Shown piece after piece: positions 17,564 to 26,415 of a stretch of DNA of 49,193 nt. The stretch's first letter is position 1. The number at the start of each line of letters is the position of its first letter. The notes beneath the pieces were generated by a model. The model was not told the origin of the DNA and did not search any database. It worked only from the letters and a program-made list of their open reading frames with translations. This DNA comes from an uncultured Mycoplasmatota bacterium (GTDB lineage: Bacteria; Bacillota_I; Bacilli_A; RF39; UBA660): contig CASEIJ010000045.1 of the NCBI GenBank assembly GCA_949288035.1, positions 1 through 49,193 on the forward strand, written 5' to 3'. The position numbers and the translations under genes are program-made.

Positions 17564-20182
17564 ATGAAATTAAAGTTTAGAGCAGATAAAAAAGATATTA
17601 AGATTTTTATTTTATTTTGCATTGTTTTATTGTATTTAGTAGCCATTGCATTATGTAATGTTGTTTCTTTTTTAAGTGAGAATGAGTTTAGTGGTTTTAA
17701 TCCACTTCCTGCCTTTTCTAAGGAGTATTTTGCTCCTACTATGGTATTTTATACGCTTGCCCTTATTTTTACGATTACAAGTGTAAAAGATCGCTTTTTT
17801 GAACGCGAATCAGGTCTTGGAGTCAAAGTAGGGAAAAAAGAAAAGGGCGGTTATGCGAGATGGCTTACAGAAGATGAGATGAAAAAGGAATTAAAGAAAG
17901 TTGACCCAAGAGCAGATGAAATTCCTTATGGAGGGATCCCTCTTATTAATAATAAAAAAGGGATGTGGGTTGATGATTCTGAGTATCACAACTTAATTAT
18001 TGGTTCTACTGGTGCTGGTAAAACACAAGTAGTTGTTAACCCTTTGGTAAAGGTTTTAGCGAAAGCTGGAGAAAGTATGATTATTACTGACCCTAAAGGT
18101 GAAATTTACGAAGAAAATGCGAATATGCTTCGTGAAAAAGGGTATAATGTAGTACTATTAAACTTCCGTAACCCTCAAGAGGGTAGTGGTTGGAATCCAT
18201 TGACATTACCATATAATTATTATCGTAATGGAAATCAAGATAAAGCGATTGAGTTGGTAGATGACTTAGCAGTTAATATCTTGTACGATGAGAATGCTCA
18301 AAATCAAGATCCTTTCTGGGAAAAAACATCTGCTGACTATTTTGCCGGACTTACATTAGCACTCTTTGAAGATGCGAATCCAGATGAAATCAATTTAAAT
18401 AGTATTAGTTTAATGTCAACACTTGGTGAAGAGAAGATAAAAGGTACACCAAATACATATATTAAAGAATACTTTAATAGTAAGGATCCTAGAAGTACAG
18501 CATATGTAGATGCATCTAGTACATTGATGGCTCCAACAGATACAAAGGCAAGTATTTTATCTGTATTTAAGCAGAAGATTAAGTTATTCGCATCACGTGA
18601 AAATATGTCAGAGATGTTATCGCATAGTGATTTTGATATGAAAGACATCGGTAGAAAGAAAACTGCTGTATTTATTGTTATTCAAGATGAAAAGAAAACA
18701 TATCATTCACTTGTTACTATTTTTATTAAACAATGTTATGAAACTTTAATTGATGTTGCTCAAGAATCTCCAAATGGAAAACTAGCATATCGTACTAATT
18801 TTATTCTTGATGAGTTTGCGAACATGCCGCCATTAAAGGATGTTACGACCATGGTTACAGCTGCCCGTAGTAGAAGAATGAGATTTAATTTTATTATCCA
18901 AAACTTTGCACAATTAACACAAGTGTATGGAAAAGACAATGGAGAGACAATTAAAGGAAACTGTGGTAATATTATTTATTTAATTAGTAGTGAGTTAACA
19001 GCATTAGAAGAAATTAGTAAAATGTGTGGTGAGAAAAAGTCTAAAGAAAAGGAAAAAACAGCGTCTACACCACTTGTTACAGTGAGTGATTTACAACGTT
19101 TAGAGAAGTGGCATGCGATTATTTTAAGAATTCGTAAAATGCCATTTAAGACAAGATTAAAACCAAACTTTGAAATGTTAAATGAAAATGCATGGGGAAA
19201 AGTCTATGAGAAAGCATCTTATCCTCATCGTGAAAAGAAACCTGTTCAAACCTTCGATTTAAAAGGAAAAGTAGATGCGATTCGCAAAGAAAAAATGGAA
19301 AAAATGGGAGCAGGTGAAAATCCATTTGGAGGTAGTAGTCCATTTGGTGGATCAAATCCATTTGGTGGTGCGAACCCATTTGGTGGTGGAAACCCATTCG
19401 GTGGATCAAATCCATTTGCTCCATCATCTAGTTCTAATTCTTCCTCTCCTTTACCTTCTAAACCAGCACCTATGCCAACAACTCATGCTAATAAAATGAA
19501 TGGTGTAGATATTCAAGAAATGGTACGTCGTATTGATGAGAAAATTGCTGCGTTAGAAGAAGAAGAACGACAAGAACGTTTAGCAATCGAGAAGAAGAAA
19601 CAAGAAGAACACGAAAGACAGAATCAAGAACAAGAAAAAATAAAACGTTTAGAGGAAGAACAGAAAAAGAAAGATGCCGAAGAAGAGAGAAAAAGACAAG
19701 AATTAAGAAAAAAACAAGAAGAAGAATTAAAAAGAATTCAAAAAGAGAATGAAGAAAGAAAAAAGAAAGAAGCAGAAGAAAGAAAAAAACGCGAAGCGGA
19801 GCAACATCAAAGAGAAATAGAAGAAAAGAAAAGACGTGAAGAAGAACAACGCCGCAAGGAAGAAGAAGAGAGAAAACAACAAGAGCGAATGAAGCAAGAG
19901 CAAGAAGAGCAAGAACGCATTAAAAGAGAACAAGCCGAAAGAATTCGTCGTGAACAAGAAGAATTAAGAAAAAAAGAAGAACATAGTAAATTACCAGAAA
20001 CTCCAATTATTGAAGAGACACGTGTAGAACAACAAGTACCTGAAGTTTCTATGAATACGCAAACATTTGAACCTAGAAAAGAGACGCAAATAAAAGAAGA
20101 AGAGCCAAAGAATGAGATCGAACATGAAATTACAGAAGATGAATTTTTCGATGATTTCTTTAGTGATGATGACGATGAATAG
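17564..20182 (+). CDS. virD4: VirD4/TraG-like coupling ATPase with NPFGG repeats and coiled-coil tail
   Basis: 872 residues; GGACCGGAGG precedes the ATG. Two membrane helices (about 13-36 and 56-73) are followed by a TraG/VirD4 ATPase core with Walker A GSTGAGKT (147-154), DPKGE (176-180), Walker B FILDEFA (413-419) and QNFAQL (446-451). The core ends near 560. Then come five NPFGG/SPFGG-like repeats (586-618), a Lys/Glu/Arg/Gln coiled coil (about 650-820) and an acidic FFDDFFSDDDDE end. VirD4 proteins select substrates and feed them to VirB4. The 310-residue tail is far beyond the family norm and may be the substrate- or partner-binding part. No relaxase gene is nearby. Confidence 0.92.
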   Translation: MKLKFRADKKDIKIFILFCIVLLYLVAIALCNVVSFLSENEFSGFNPLPAFSKEYFAPTMVFYTLALIFTITSVKDRFFERESGLGVKVGKKEKGGYARWLTEDEMKKELKKVDPRADEIPYGGIPLINNKKGMWVDDSEYHNLIIGSTGAGKTQVVVNPLVKVLAKAGESMIITDPKGEIYEENANMLREKGYNVVLLNFRNPQEGSGWNPLTLPYNYYRNGNQDKAIELVDDLAVNILYDENAQNQDPFWEKTSADYFAGLTLALFEDANPDEINLNSISLMSTLGEEKIKGTPNTYIKEYFNSKDPRSTAYVDASSTLMAPTDTKASILSVFKQKIKLFASRENMSEMLSHSDFDMKDIGRKKTAVFIVIQDEKKTYHSLVTIFIKQCYETLIDVAQESPNGKLAYRTNFILDEFANMPPLKDVTTMVTAARSRRMRFNFIIQNFAQLTQVYGKDNGETIKGNCGNIIYLISSELTALEEISKMCGEKKSKEKEKTASTPLVTVSDLQRLEKWHAIILRIRKMPFKTRLKPNFEMLNENAWGKVYEKASYPHREKKPVQTFDLKGKVDAIRKEKMEKMGAGENPFGGSSPFGGSNPFGGANPFGGGNPFGGSNPFAPSSSSNSSSPLPSKPAPMPTTHANKMNGVDIQEMVRRIDEKIAALEEEERQERLAIEKKKQEEHERQNQEQEKIKRLEEEQKKKDAEEERKRQELRKKQEEELKRIQKENEERKKKEAEERKKREAEQHQREIEEKKRREEEQRRKEEEERKQQERMKQEQEEQERIKREQAERIRREQEELRKKEEHSKLPETPIIEETRVEQQVPEVSMNTQTFEPRKETQIKEEEPKNEIEHEITEDEFFDDFFSDDDDE
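19319..19420 (+). repeat. NPFGG-type coding repeats in the VirD4-like protein
   Basis: Tandem units of 5-7 residues (NPFGG, SPFGG, with Ser, Ala or Gly spacers) encoded by near-identical CCATTTGGTGG blocks. The repeats join the ATPase core to the coiled coil. Confidence 0.85.
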
Positions 20183-20223
20183 TCACAATTTAATATTTTT
20201 CTCATATGATGTATTAAGGTGAT

Positions 20224-20517
20224 ATGATGATTTCAAGTATTTCTATCAATGAACTGGTAAATCATTTAGGACAAATACCACTAATTGATATACGAAGTAT
20301 AGAAAGCTACAACAGCAATCATATTCCTACAGCAATTAATATTCCATTTGAAAAGTTAATTGCATATCCAGATCAATATTTAGATAAAAATCAAGTATAT
20401 TATATATATTGCAGTCGTGGTATTAAAAGTTTAAAAGCAATTCAAATATTATCACGACAGGGATATCATTTTATACATGTAAATGGTGGATATGAAGAAT
20501 GGATATTAAAAAATTAG
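20224..20517 (+). CDS. Single-domain rhodanese-like sulfurtransferase
   Basis: 97 residues. The active-site loop is CSRGIKS with the catalytic Cys near residue 61; PLIDIRS near 20-26, HIPTAINIP and the C-terminal VNGGYEEW are standard rhodanese signatures. Single-domain rhodaneses carry sulfur as a persulfide in the cytoplasm. AAGGTGAT lies directly before the ATG; a second ATG at 20227 is better spaced and could be used instead. A terminator overlaps the 3' end. Confidence 0.92.
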   Translation: MMISSISINELVNHLGQIPLIDIRSIESYNSNHIPTAINIPFEKLIAYPDQYLDKNQVYYIYCSRGIKSLKAIQILSRQGYHFIHVNGGYEEWILKN

Positions 20518-20545
20518 ATGGTTAAAAAAACTGTCTAATTTTTAT
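20511..20545 (+). terminator. Hairpin terminator after the rhodanese gene
   Basis: AAATTAGA/TCTAATTT stem around an A-rich loop, followed by TTTATTTTG. It overlaps the stop codon. Confidence 0.65.
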
Positions 20546-20619
20546 TTTGTTTCATGGAACTGTTTTATTACATCATAAATTGTATTATAATAAATATATA
20601 ATGGGATAGGGGTGATAGC

Positions 20620-21708
20620 ATGCTAGATTACATTATTATTGGATTATTAGTAATTGTAATTATATTAATCATTATTTCTATTGTAAAAAATATTAATGAA
20701 GCAAATATTACAGAAAGATTGGGAAAATTAGAAACAGAAGTAGTAAAAGAATTGAATACATTTCAAACTTCTTTATCTAAAAACTTAAGTGATGATTTTG
20801 ATAAACAATCAGAAAAAATAGAATATCGTTTAAGATTAATTAATGATAAGGTAAATGAACGATTAGATGAAAATTTTGAAAAGACAAATAAAACATTTAC
20901 TTCAGTATTAGAACGTTTATCTAAGATTGATGAAGCACAGAAGAAGATTGATACTTTATCTACTGATATTGTTTCATTACAAAGTATTTTAACAGATAAA
21001 AAAAGTAGAGGTATTTTTGGGGAAGTAAATTTAAGACATATTATGTCAAGTGTATTTGGTGAAAATAATCATAAGATATACCAATTACAGTATACTTTAG
21101 AAAATGGTACTATAGCGGATTGTGTTTTATTTGCTCCAGAACCATTAGGTACAATTGCGATTGATTCTAAATTTCCATTAGAACATTATCGTATGATGGT
21201 GGATAAAAATAATAGTATAGCGGTACGTAATGAGAATGAAAAACAATTTCGTTTAGATATGAAAAAGCATATTGATGCGATTAGTAGTAAATATATTATT
21301 CCAGGGGTGACAAGTGATCAAGCAATTCTTTTCTTACCGGCAGAAGCTATTTTTGCAGAGTTAAATGCTTATCATGAAGAAATTATAGAATATGCATATA
21401 AGAAAAGAGTATGGATTACATCGCCAACAACGTTAATTAGTACATTGACAACAATTCAAGTAATTATGAAGAATATTGAAAGAGATAAATATGCTTCTAT
21501 TATTCATAAAGAGTTAAATTTATTGGCAGAAGAATTTAAAAGATATAAAGATCGTTGGGATAAGCTTTCTCGTTCTATTGATACTGTAAGTAGAGATATT
21601 AAAGATATTCATACTACTACGAATAAAATTACAAAGAGATTTGAATCAATTAATCGAGTTGAAATGGAGGATCAAATTACGGAAAAGATAGGTGATACGA
21701 GTGAATGA
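20620..21708 (+). CDS. rmuC: RmuC-family protein
   Basis: 362 residues. An N-terminal membrane helix (3-22) is followed by a coiled coil (about 30-125) and the RmuC core (about 130-330) with GIFGEVNLRHIM, a DSKFPLEHY segment (likely nuclease-fold Asp) and FLPAEAIFAEL. RmuC limits inversions and other recombination products in E. coli, and the family has a PD-(D/E)XK-like core. The ribosome site is GGGGTGAT. The last 8 bases overlap the next gene. Confidence 0.9.
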   Translation: MLDYIIIGLLVIVIILIIISIVKNINEANITERLGKLETEVVKELNTFQTSLSKNLSDDFDKQSEKIEYRLRLINDKVNERLDENFEKTNKTFTSVLERLSKIDEAQKKIDTLSTDIVSLQSILTDKKSRGIFGEVNLRHIMSSVFGENNHKIYQLQYTLENGTIADCVLFAPEPLGTIAIDSKFPLEHYRMMVDKNNSIAVRNENEKQFRLDMKKHIDAISSKYIIPGVTSDQAILFLPAEAIFAELNAYHEEIIEYAYKKRVWITSPTTLISTLTTIQVIMKNIERDKYASIIHKELNLLAEEFKRYKDRWDKLSRSIDTVSRDIKDIHTTTNKITKRFESINRVEMEDQITEKIGDTSE

Positions 21709-22027
21709 AAATAATCAAATGCCTGAATTCCGTGAACAAGCCAGAAAAAAAGCCCTTTCAGAGTTACAAACTTATAGAGAAGAATTATTAAAACAATTAG
21801 AACAATTGAAAACAGAAGAAAGTAACTCTAGTGAAAAGGGAAAAGTAAAGAAATTAGGAACACATCCTGGTGCTGGTAATTTTTTTACAAGTGAATCATC
21901 AGAAGAACCAGAAATGGATGATACTTGGATGAATCGAGGAGGATTCATTAATCAATTTTTAATGGTGATTATTGTATTTTGCTTTGCGTTTTCATTATAT
22001 ATAGTAAGTGCTATGTTATTGTTATGA
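21701..22027 (+). CDS. Small tail-anchored protein of unknown function
   Basis: 108 residues from the GTG at 21701, chosen because AGGTGAT lies 5-6 bases upstream; a GTG at 21692 overlaps that site. A charged helical N-terminus (about 5-45) and a polar linker precede one C-terminal membrane helix (about 84-106), so the bulk should face the cytoplasm. It overlaps rmuC by 8 bases and is probably cotranslated. No family recognised. Confidence 0.7.
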   Translation: MNENNQMPEFREQARKKALSELQTYREELLKQLEQLKTEESNSSEKGKVKKLGTHPGAGNFFTSESSEEPEMDDTWMNRGGFINQFLMVIIVFCFAFSLYIVSAMLLL

Positions 22028-22050
22028 TGGAATTTTCCATCTTTTTTTTG
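22026..22050 (+). terminator. Hairpin terminator after the rmuC operon
   Basis: GATGGAA/TTCCATC stem with a two-base loop, followed by eight T. Confidence 0.8.
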
Positions 22051-22085
22051 CAGGTAAAAGAGTTTTTTTACAGTATATAATTAAT

Positions 22086-23483
22086 ATGAGATGGTTAAAA
22101 GAATTAGAACATTTATTTCAAATTACAATTGATTCAGAACAATATCAAGTAATTACCGATGAACATATTTGTTTGCAAGTCATTGCAGGAGCAGGGAGTG
22201 GGAAAACATTTACAATTTGTTGTAAAGTATATTATTTAGTTTATGTAAAGAAAGTGCCACCATATAAAATTTTATTAATTTCTTATACCAATTATGCTTG
22301 TTCTGAAATACAAAATTATTTAAAAAAGATGAATTTAAAGATTGAGGTGATGACGTTTCATAAGTTTGCTTTAAATATTTTAAAGTTAAATCATATTTCC
22401 TATCAGATTGAAAGGGATGTAAAAAACATTATATTCCCTTTTATAGAAGACTTAAGAAGTAACGATAGAAATTACTATGAAGATCTAATATTGTCGTATA
22501 GGGCGACAAATAGTATAAAAAAACGACTATTAAAACATGTGTATCATATTCTTTGGAAAATAAAAAAAGAAGAAATTCCTGCTTGGTTAGAATCTTCTGT
22601 TTTACATGATTTAAAAAAGAAAGATAATCAATCATTACTAATCAAATTAGAGGAATATAAACAAAAACATCATATTCTATTTTTTTCTGATATGGTTACT
22701 ACAGCACTCAATTTATTAAAGAAAAACGATGTGATATTAAAAGATTATAATTATTTGTTTATTGACGAATTTCAAGATATTTCCAAAGAACGCTTTGAAT
22801 TTATTTATCAATTTCACAATTTAACAAAATGTTATATGATTGTAGTTGGAGATGACTATCAAAGTATTTATCAGTTTGCTGATTCAAATGTGTATTATTT
22901 TGTTCATTTCTCAGATTATTTTGAACATAGTCACCAAATTTTTTTGAATCATACTTATCGTAATAGTCAAGAACTGTTAGAATATTCTAAAAAAGTAATC
23001 GTAAAGAATCACAATCAGATTCATAAAGTATTGTATTCCGAAAAGCATTTAATAAATCCAATTCAATGTTATAACTATTCAGATAATCGTTCTTATGTGG
23101 CTGCATTAGTGCAAATTCTAAAGGTAATATTTCTTTCTAAGCAAGCGAAAACTATTTTGATTCTATCAAGATATCAATTTGATTTAGAAATTATGAAAGA
23201 AAAAAAGGTCAATCAAATGTTAAGGAGTTGTCCACCTCATATAAAAATAGATATGTTAACAATCCATAAAGCAAAAGGATTAGGATATGATGTTGTCGTT
23301 TTTTTGAATTTAAGACAAGGAAAATATGGTTTTCCAAGTACAGAAATGGCCATTGATTTAGAAGAAGAAAGAAGATTATTTTATGTCGCACTAACGAGAA
23401 CAAAAAGTTATGTATATTTATTAATACCAAAGAAAAATCCCTCTATATTTGTAGAGGAACTTTTTACTTTAAAGCAGGATTAG
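22086..23483 (+). CDS. UvrD/Rep-like superfamily 1 DNA helicase
   Basis: 465 residues from the ATG at 22086. Walker A is GAGSGKT (35-41). Further SF1A motifs are LFIDEFQDIS, VVGDDYQSIYQF, HTYRNSQELL, TIHKAKGLGYD and FYVALTRTKSYVYL. It is a 3'-5' SF1A-type helicase but much shorter than UvrD or PcrA (about 720 residues), so accessory 1B/2B parts are reduced. No ribosome site is visible. A TATAAT at 22076-22081 sits only 4 bases before the ATG, which suggests a leaderless or near-leaderless message. The 3' end overlaps the convergent gene by 20 bases. Confidence 0.88.
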   Translation: MRWLKELEHLFQITIDSEQYQVITDEHICLQVIAGAGSGKTFTICCKVYYLVYVKKVPPYKILLISYTNYACSEIQNYLKKMNLKIEVMTFHKFALNILKLNHISYQIERDVKNIIFPFIEDLRSNDRNYYEDLILSYRATNSIKKRLLKHVYHILWKIKKEEIPAWLESSVLHDLKKKDNQSLLIKLEEYKQKHHILFFSDMVTTALNLLKKNDVILKDYNYLFIDEFQDISKERFEFIYQFHNLTKCYMIVVGDDYQSIYQFADSNVYYFVHFSDYFEHSHQIFLNHTYRNSQELLEYSKKVIVKNHNQIHKVLYSEKHLINPIQCYNYSDNRSYVAALVQILKVIFLSKQAKTILILSRYQFDLEIMKEKKVNQMLRSCPPHIKIDMLTIHKAKGLGYDVVVFLNLRQGKYGFPSTEMAIDLEEERRLFYVALTRTKSYVYLLIPKKNPSIFVEELFTLKQD

Positions 23484-24741
23484 TATATATCTTTCGATAT
23501 ACTACTTTTCCTTTTTTCTTTAAAAATTCTCGGTTTAAGTAATCATAGTAACTACCAGGTGTTAATAATCCATTAAATTCTAGGATATGTAATCCAACTC
23601 CATTTAAAATATTTTCAACTAATCCAGTACAGTTGGTTTTTAATACGAAAAATTTTTTCCATTTTCCGTTGGTTATTTTTTTAAATTGTCCGTTTGCTAA
23701 TTTATATATTTCACTGGACATATCATGATAGTTCCCTTTGGGAAGTTTTCCCATTTCTGCTAACTGTAAATCCGGATAATAGTCTTCGACATTGGTTGTA
23801 ATTAGTTTGTGAATTCTCTTTTTTACAATGTCTTTTTCTTTTTTTGTTAATGAAATTCCAAAAACAACGAGATATCTTTTTTTGTTTTGTAGTGCATATT
23901 GAATATATGCATCACGATCAGCAATACAGATGACTCCATCTCCTATGGCATCAAAAAGTTTCCTAGAATGCATATCGTAATTTCCATAGGAATATGTTTT
24001 TCCATCAAAAGAAACTTCGATATGTCCAAAGGCTGCAGAACCAGAGTTTGCTAAATGGATGATAACTTCTATATCAGCTTTTTGTGAATTCTTTTTTTTG
24101 TCTTCAATTGTCACTTCATCTGGTTCTTGTTCTAGAATTTCATTAATTAGGGTAATCAGTTTACGAGGGATAAAAGCTGCAATTAAAATAGGTAAGGAAA
24201 TACGAACTTTATTTTTTAAATGGTTTGGAATCATTTCTGATATAAAACTATTTAATTGTGAAATACCATATAATCCAAAATAAATACCAATAATTAACAT
24301 GACATAGGGATATTTTGCCGTTGGATGAAGCATTAAAAATAATGATAATGTAAATTTAATGAGAAAAGAAATTAAGACAAGAAGACGACTAGGGATATGA
24401 TTTTTTTTATAAAGAGCATAGTTAATTGCTTCAATCATTGCATGTATAAATAAATAAAGCCCTAGAATAATCGATAAACTACCTTGAAAGAAAGTAGGGT
24501 GCCAGTAAATGAATAGAGCAAATATAATATCTAAAAAAGCGCGTATCAGGGTATTTACTTTTTGTTTTTTTACAAGTACTTGAATACACTGTAAAATCGC
24601 ATCTAATAATATACCTAAACATAGTAAATATAAAAGGATATTCACTGTAAATCCAGTATGAAAAATAAACAAAAAACTACCAATAAAAAAAAGGATTGCA
24701 GAAATAAAATAAGTAGTTGAATTAATTGTCTTTTTTAACAT
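23464..24741 (-). CDS. HdeD-like membrane domain fused to a permuted papain-like (NlpC/P60-related) domain
   Basis: 425 residues from the ATG at 24741, chosen because AAAGAGGG lies just upstream. Six or so membrane helices in an HdeD/DUF308-like arrangement fill residues 1-180. After a linker, the cytoplasmic or surface domain (about 225-425) has a GHIEVSFDGKTYSYG segment with a His, and later a KTNCTGLVEN segment with a Cys. This His-before-Cys order is that of circularly permuted NlpC/P60-like hydrolases (DUF4105/YiiX type). A hydrolase role is inferred. The ORF can be read further upstream but lacks a start signal there. Confidence 0.65.
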   Translation of the reverse strand: MLKKTINSTTYFISAILFFIGSFLFIFHTGFTVNILLYLLCLGILLDAILQCIQVLVKKQKVNTLIRAFLDIIFALFIYWHPTFFQGSLSIILGLYLFIHAMIEAINYALYKKNHIPSRLLVLISFLIKFTLSLFLMLHPTAKYPYVMLIIGIYFGLYGISQLNSFISEMIPNHLKNKVRISLPILIAAFIPRKLITLINEILEQEPDEVTIEDKKKNSQKADIEVIIHLANSGSAAFGHIEVSFDGKTYSYGNYDMHSRKLFDAIGDGVICIADRDAYIQYALQNKKRYLVVFGISLTKKEKDIVKKRIHKLITTNVEDYYPDLQLAEMGKLPKGNYHDMSSEIYKLANGQFKKITNGKWKKFFVLKTNCTGLVENILNGVGLHILEFNGLLTPGSYYDYLNREFLKKKGKVVYRKIYTNPALK

Positions 24742-24807
24742 ATTAACCCTCTTTCTTTTAATAAGTAATATTATACTATAAAATGATAAAGAAAAATAGT
24801 TAAGCAC

Positions 24808-24836
24808 TTGAAAAATAAAATAAAATTTTATATAAT
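24808..24836 (+). promoter_or_regulatory. Promoter for the acidic protein gene
   Basis: TTGAAA at 24808-24813 and TATAAT at 24831-24836 with a 17-base spacer. Confidence 0.8.
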
Positions 24837-24862
24837 GTTATATATAATAAAGGAGGATAAAA

Positions 24863-25906
24863 ATGGGGAAAATAAATATAAAATTAAATGGAATGGATAC
24901 TGTAGTAGATGCAATCCGTTATTTTAAAGATCAAGATACAAATTATTTTATCTATACATTGGGAGAATTAGATAACCAAGCTTATCAAATTTCATATGTT
25001 ACGAAAGTAGAAGAAGGAAAAGGACAACTTTTAAACAATGATGAGTGGGAGAAAATAAAAGAATTAATTAAATATATTGTACGTGAAAGTAAGTTGGCAC
25101 AAGATACAATTGAAGATAAAAGTTTTCAAGAATTAGAAGGGTTAGATGTACTTTATACAAAGCCATTTAAATTACCTATGAGTTCTACTAATTTATTACG
25201 CGTTCAAAATATTCCACAAGAAAAGATTGAGGTAGAACAAGAAAATGATGTTGACCCATTACTTCCAAAAGAATATACGTTTGATTCATCAAAAGATATA
25301 GAAAGAAAAGAAGAAGATGTTGAATTGCCAGAATTAGAACCATCAAAGACAGTTAATTTTGAAGAATTTGAAGTAAAGAATCCAATTCACAATGACTTTG
25401 AGGAAAAATTAGACATCAATCAATTTGAAGAAATGCCTTTATCTGAATTGCCTGAAACAGATTCGTTAACAGATTTAGAAGAGATCCCTCAAGTAGAAGA
25501 AGTACAACCAAATGAAATAGTAGTTGAAGAACCATCTGTGAAACCTGTTTCAGAAAAAGATCAAACGATTGTAAATTTAGAAAATATGAAAACAGAAGTG
25601 ACTAAGAGTACAATGGATACTCCTGTTGTATCAAAAGAATTAGCAAACCCTACTTTTACACCAATTGATCCATTTAAAGAAAATCATGAAAAATCACAGG
25701 GATTAATTCGAGGACTTTATAATAGTTTATTTGATAAAGAAGAAAAGAAAGAAACTGCAAATGAAGAATTAAAACCAATTGATTTAGATACATATGAAGA
25801 ACCAAAAAAAGTAGAAGATAAGCCAACATTGGATTATGAACAATTAGAAGTTGAAATTTCAGAATTACGTAAACAAATTGCAGAATTAACAAAGAAAATA
25901 GGATAG
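24863..25906 (+). CDS. Acidic, mostly disordered protein with an N-terminal DUF1292-like region
   Basis: 347 residues after AAAGGAGGAT. Residues 1-75 form a small alpha/beta region reminiscent of DUF1292 (weak resemblance). From about 120 to 320 the sequence is rich in Glu, Pro, Val and Asp and looks disordered. A short coiled coil (about 325-346) ends it. Residues 155-166 read LPELEPSKTVNF, nearly the same as residues 14-25 of the membrane protein encoded at 47176. No membrane helix. Function unknown; a scaffold role is possible. Confidence 0.7.
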   Translation: MGKINIKLNGMDTVVDAIRYFKDQDTNYFIYTLGELDNQAYQISYVTKVEEGKGQLLNNDEWEKIKELIKYIVRESKLAQDTIEDKSFQELEGLDVLYTKPFKLPMSSTNLLRVQNIPQEKIEVEQENDVDPLLPKEYTFDSSKDIERKEEDVELPELEPSKTVNFEEFEVKNPIHNDFEEKLDINQFEEMPLSELPETDSLTDLEEIPQVEEVQPNEIVVEEPSVKPVSEKDQTIVNLENMKTEVTKSTMDTPVVSKELANPTFTPIDPFKENHEKSQGLIRGLYNSLFDKEEKKETANEELKPIDLDTYEEPKKVEDKPTLDYEQLEVEISELRKQIAELTKKIG

Positions 25907-25922
25907 AAATATCCTATTTTTT
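25895..25922 (+). terminator. Hairpin terminator
   Basis: AAAATAGGAT/ATCCTATTTT stem with a six-base loop and a T tract, overlapping the stop codon. Confidence 0.85.
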
Positions 25923-25973
25923 ATTATATATATATTAAAAAAATGAACATATTTGTTCATTTTAAATTCAAAC

Positions 25974-26049
25974 TGGTGTCCCGCTGGAGATTCGAACTCC
26001 AGACCCTTTGATTAAAAGTCAAATGCTCTACCGACTGAGCTAGCGGAAC
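25974..26049 (-). tRNA. tRNA-Lys (anticodon TTT)
   Basis: Complete cloverleaf on the minus strand, with anticodon loop CTTTTAA, GTTCGAATC T-loop and encoded CCA. It is last in a five-gene tRNA operon. Confidence 0.95.
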
Positions 26050-26066
26050 AATACATAAAAAATAAG

Positions 26067-26141
26067 TGGCTGCCTCGGCTAGATTCGAACTAGCGCATGC
26101 CACAGTCAAAGTGTGGTGCCTTACCGCTTGGCTACGAGGCA
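26067..26141 (-). tRNA. tRNA-Gln (anticodon TTG)
   Basis: Cloverleaf with acceptor TGCCTCG/CGAGGCA, anticodon loop CTTTGAC and encoded CCA. Confidence 0.95.
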
Positions 26142-26146
26142 ATCAG

Positions 26147-26230
26147 TGGTGGATGGAGAAGGATTTGAACCTCCGAAACCTAAGTAACAGATTTACAGTC
26201 TGCCGCGTTTGACCACTTCGCTACCCATCC
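26147..26230 (-). tRNA. tRNA-Tyr (anticodon GTA)
   Basis: 84 bases with a long variable arm, anticodon loop CTGTAAA and encoded CCA. The start at 26230 pairs GGATGGG with TCCATCC and gives T8-A9 and a GCG/CGC D stem; a start 4 bases earlier is also pairable but fits less well. Confidence 0.93.
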
Positions 26231-26234
26231 ATCC

Positions 26235-26310
<76 letters not shown>

Positions 26311-26313
26311 ATA

Positions 26314-26390
26314 TGGTGGGCGATATAGGACTCGAACCTATGACCCCCTGCTTGTAAGGCAGGTGCTCTAACCAACTGAGCTAATCGCCC
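26314..26390 (-). tRNA. tRNA-Val (anticodon TAC)
   Basis: Cloverleaf with acceptor GGGCGAT/ATCGCCC, anticodon loop CTTACAA and encoded CCA. It is first in the operon, directly after the promoter. Confidence 0.95.
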
Positions 26391-26415
26391 GATTTTATTG
26401 CTTCGGACATTACTA

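Noticed and set aside
8682-20182. Integrative conjugative element
   Set aside because: VirB4, VirD4 and PrgI suggest conjugation, but no relaxase, integrase, replication gene, oriT-like repeat or att pair was found, and the tRNA genes are kilobases away.
19807-20205. 132-residue minus-strand frame opposite the VirD4 tail
   Set aside because: It is the antisense of a Lys/Glu-rich coiled coil, giving a Ser/Phe/Cys-rich shadow with no start signal.
23436-23460. Terminator hairpin inside the end of the helicase gene
   Set aside because: A CCTCTA/TAGAGG hairpin is present but the following T run is broken and it lies within coding sequence, so termination is doubtful.
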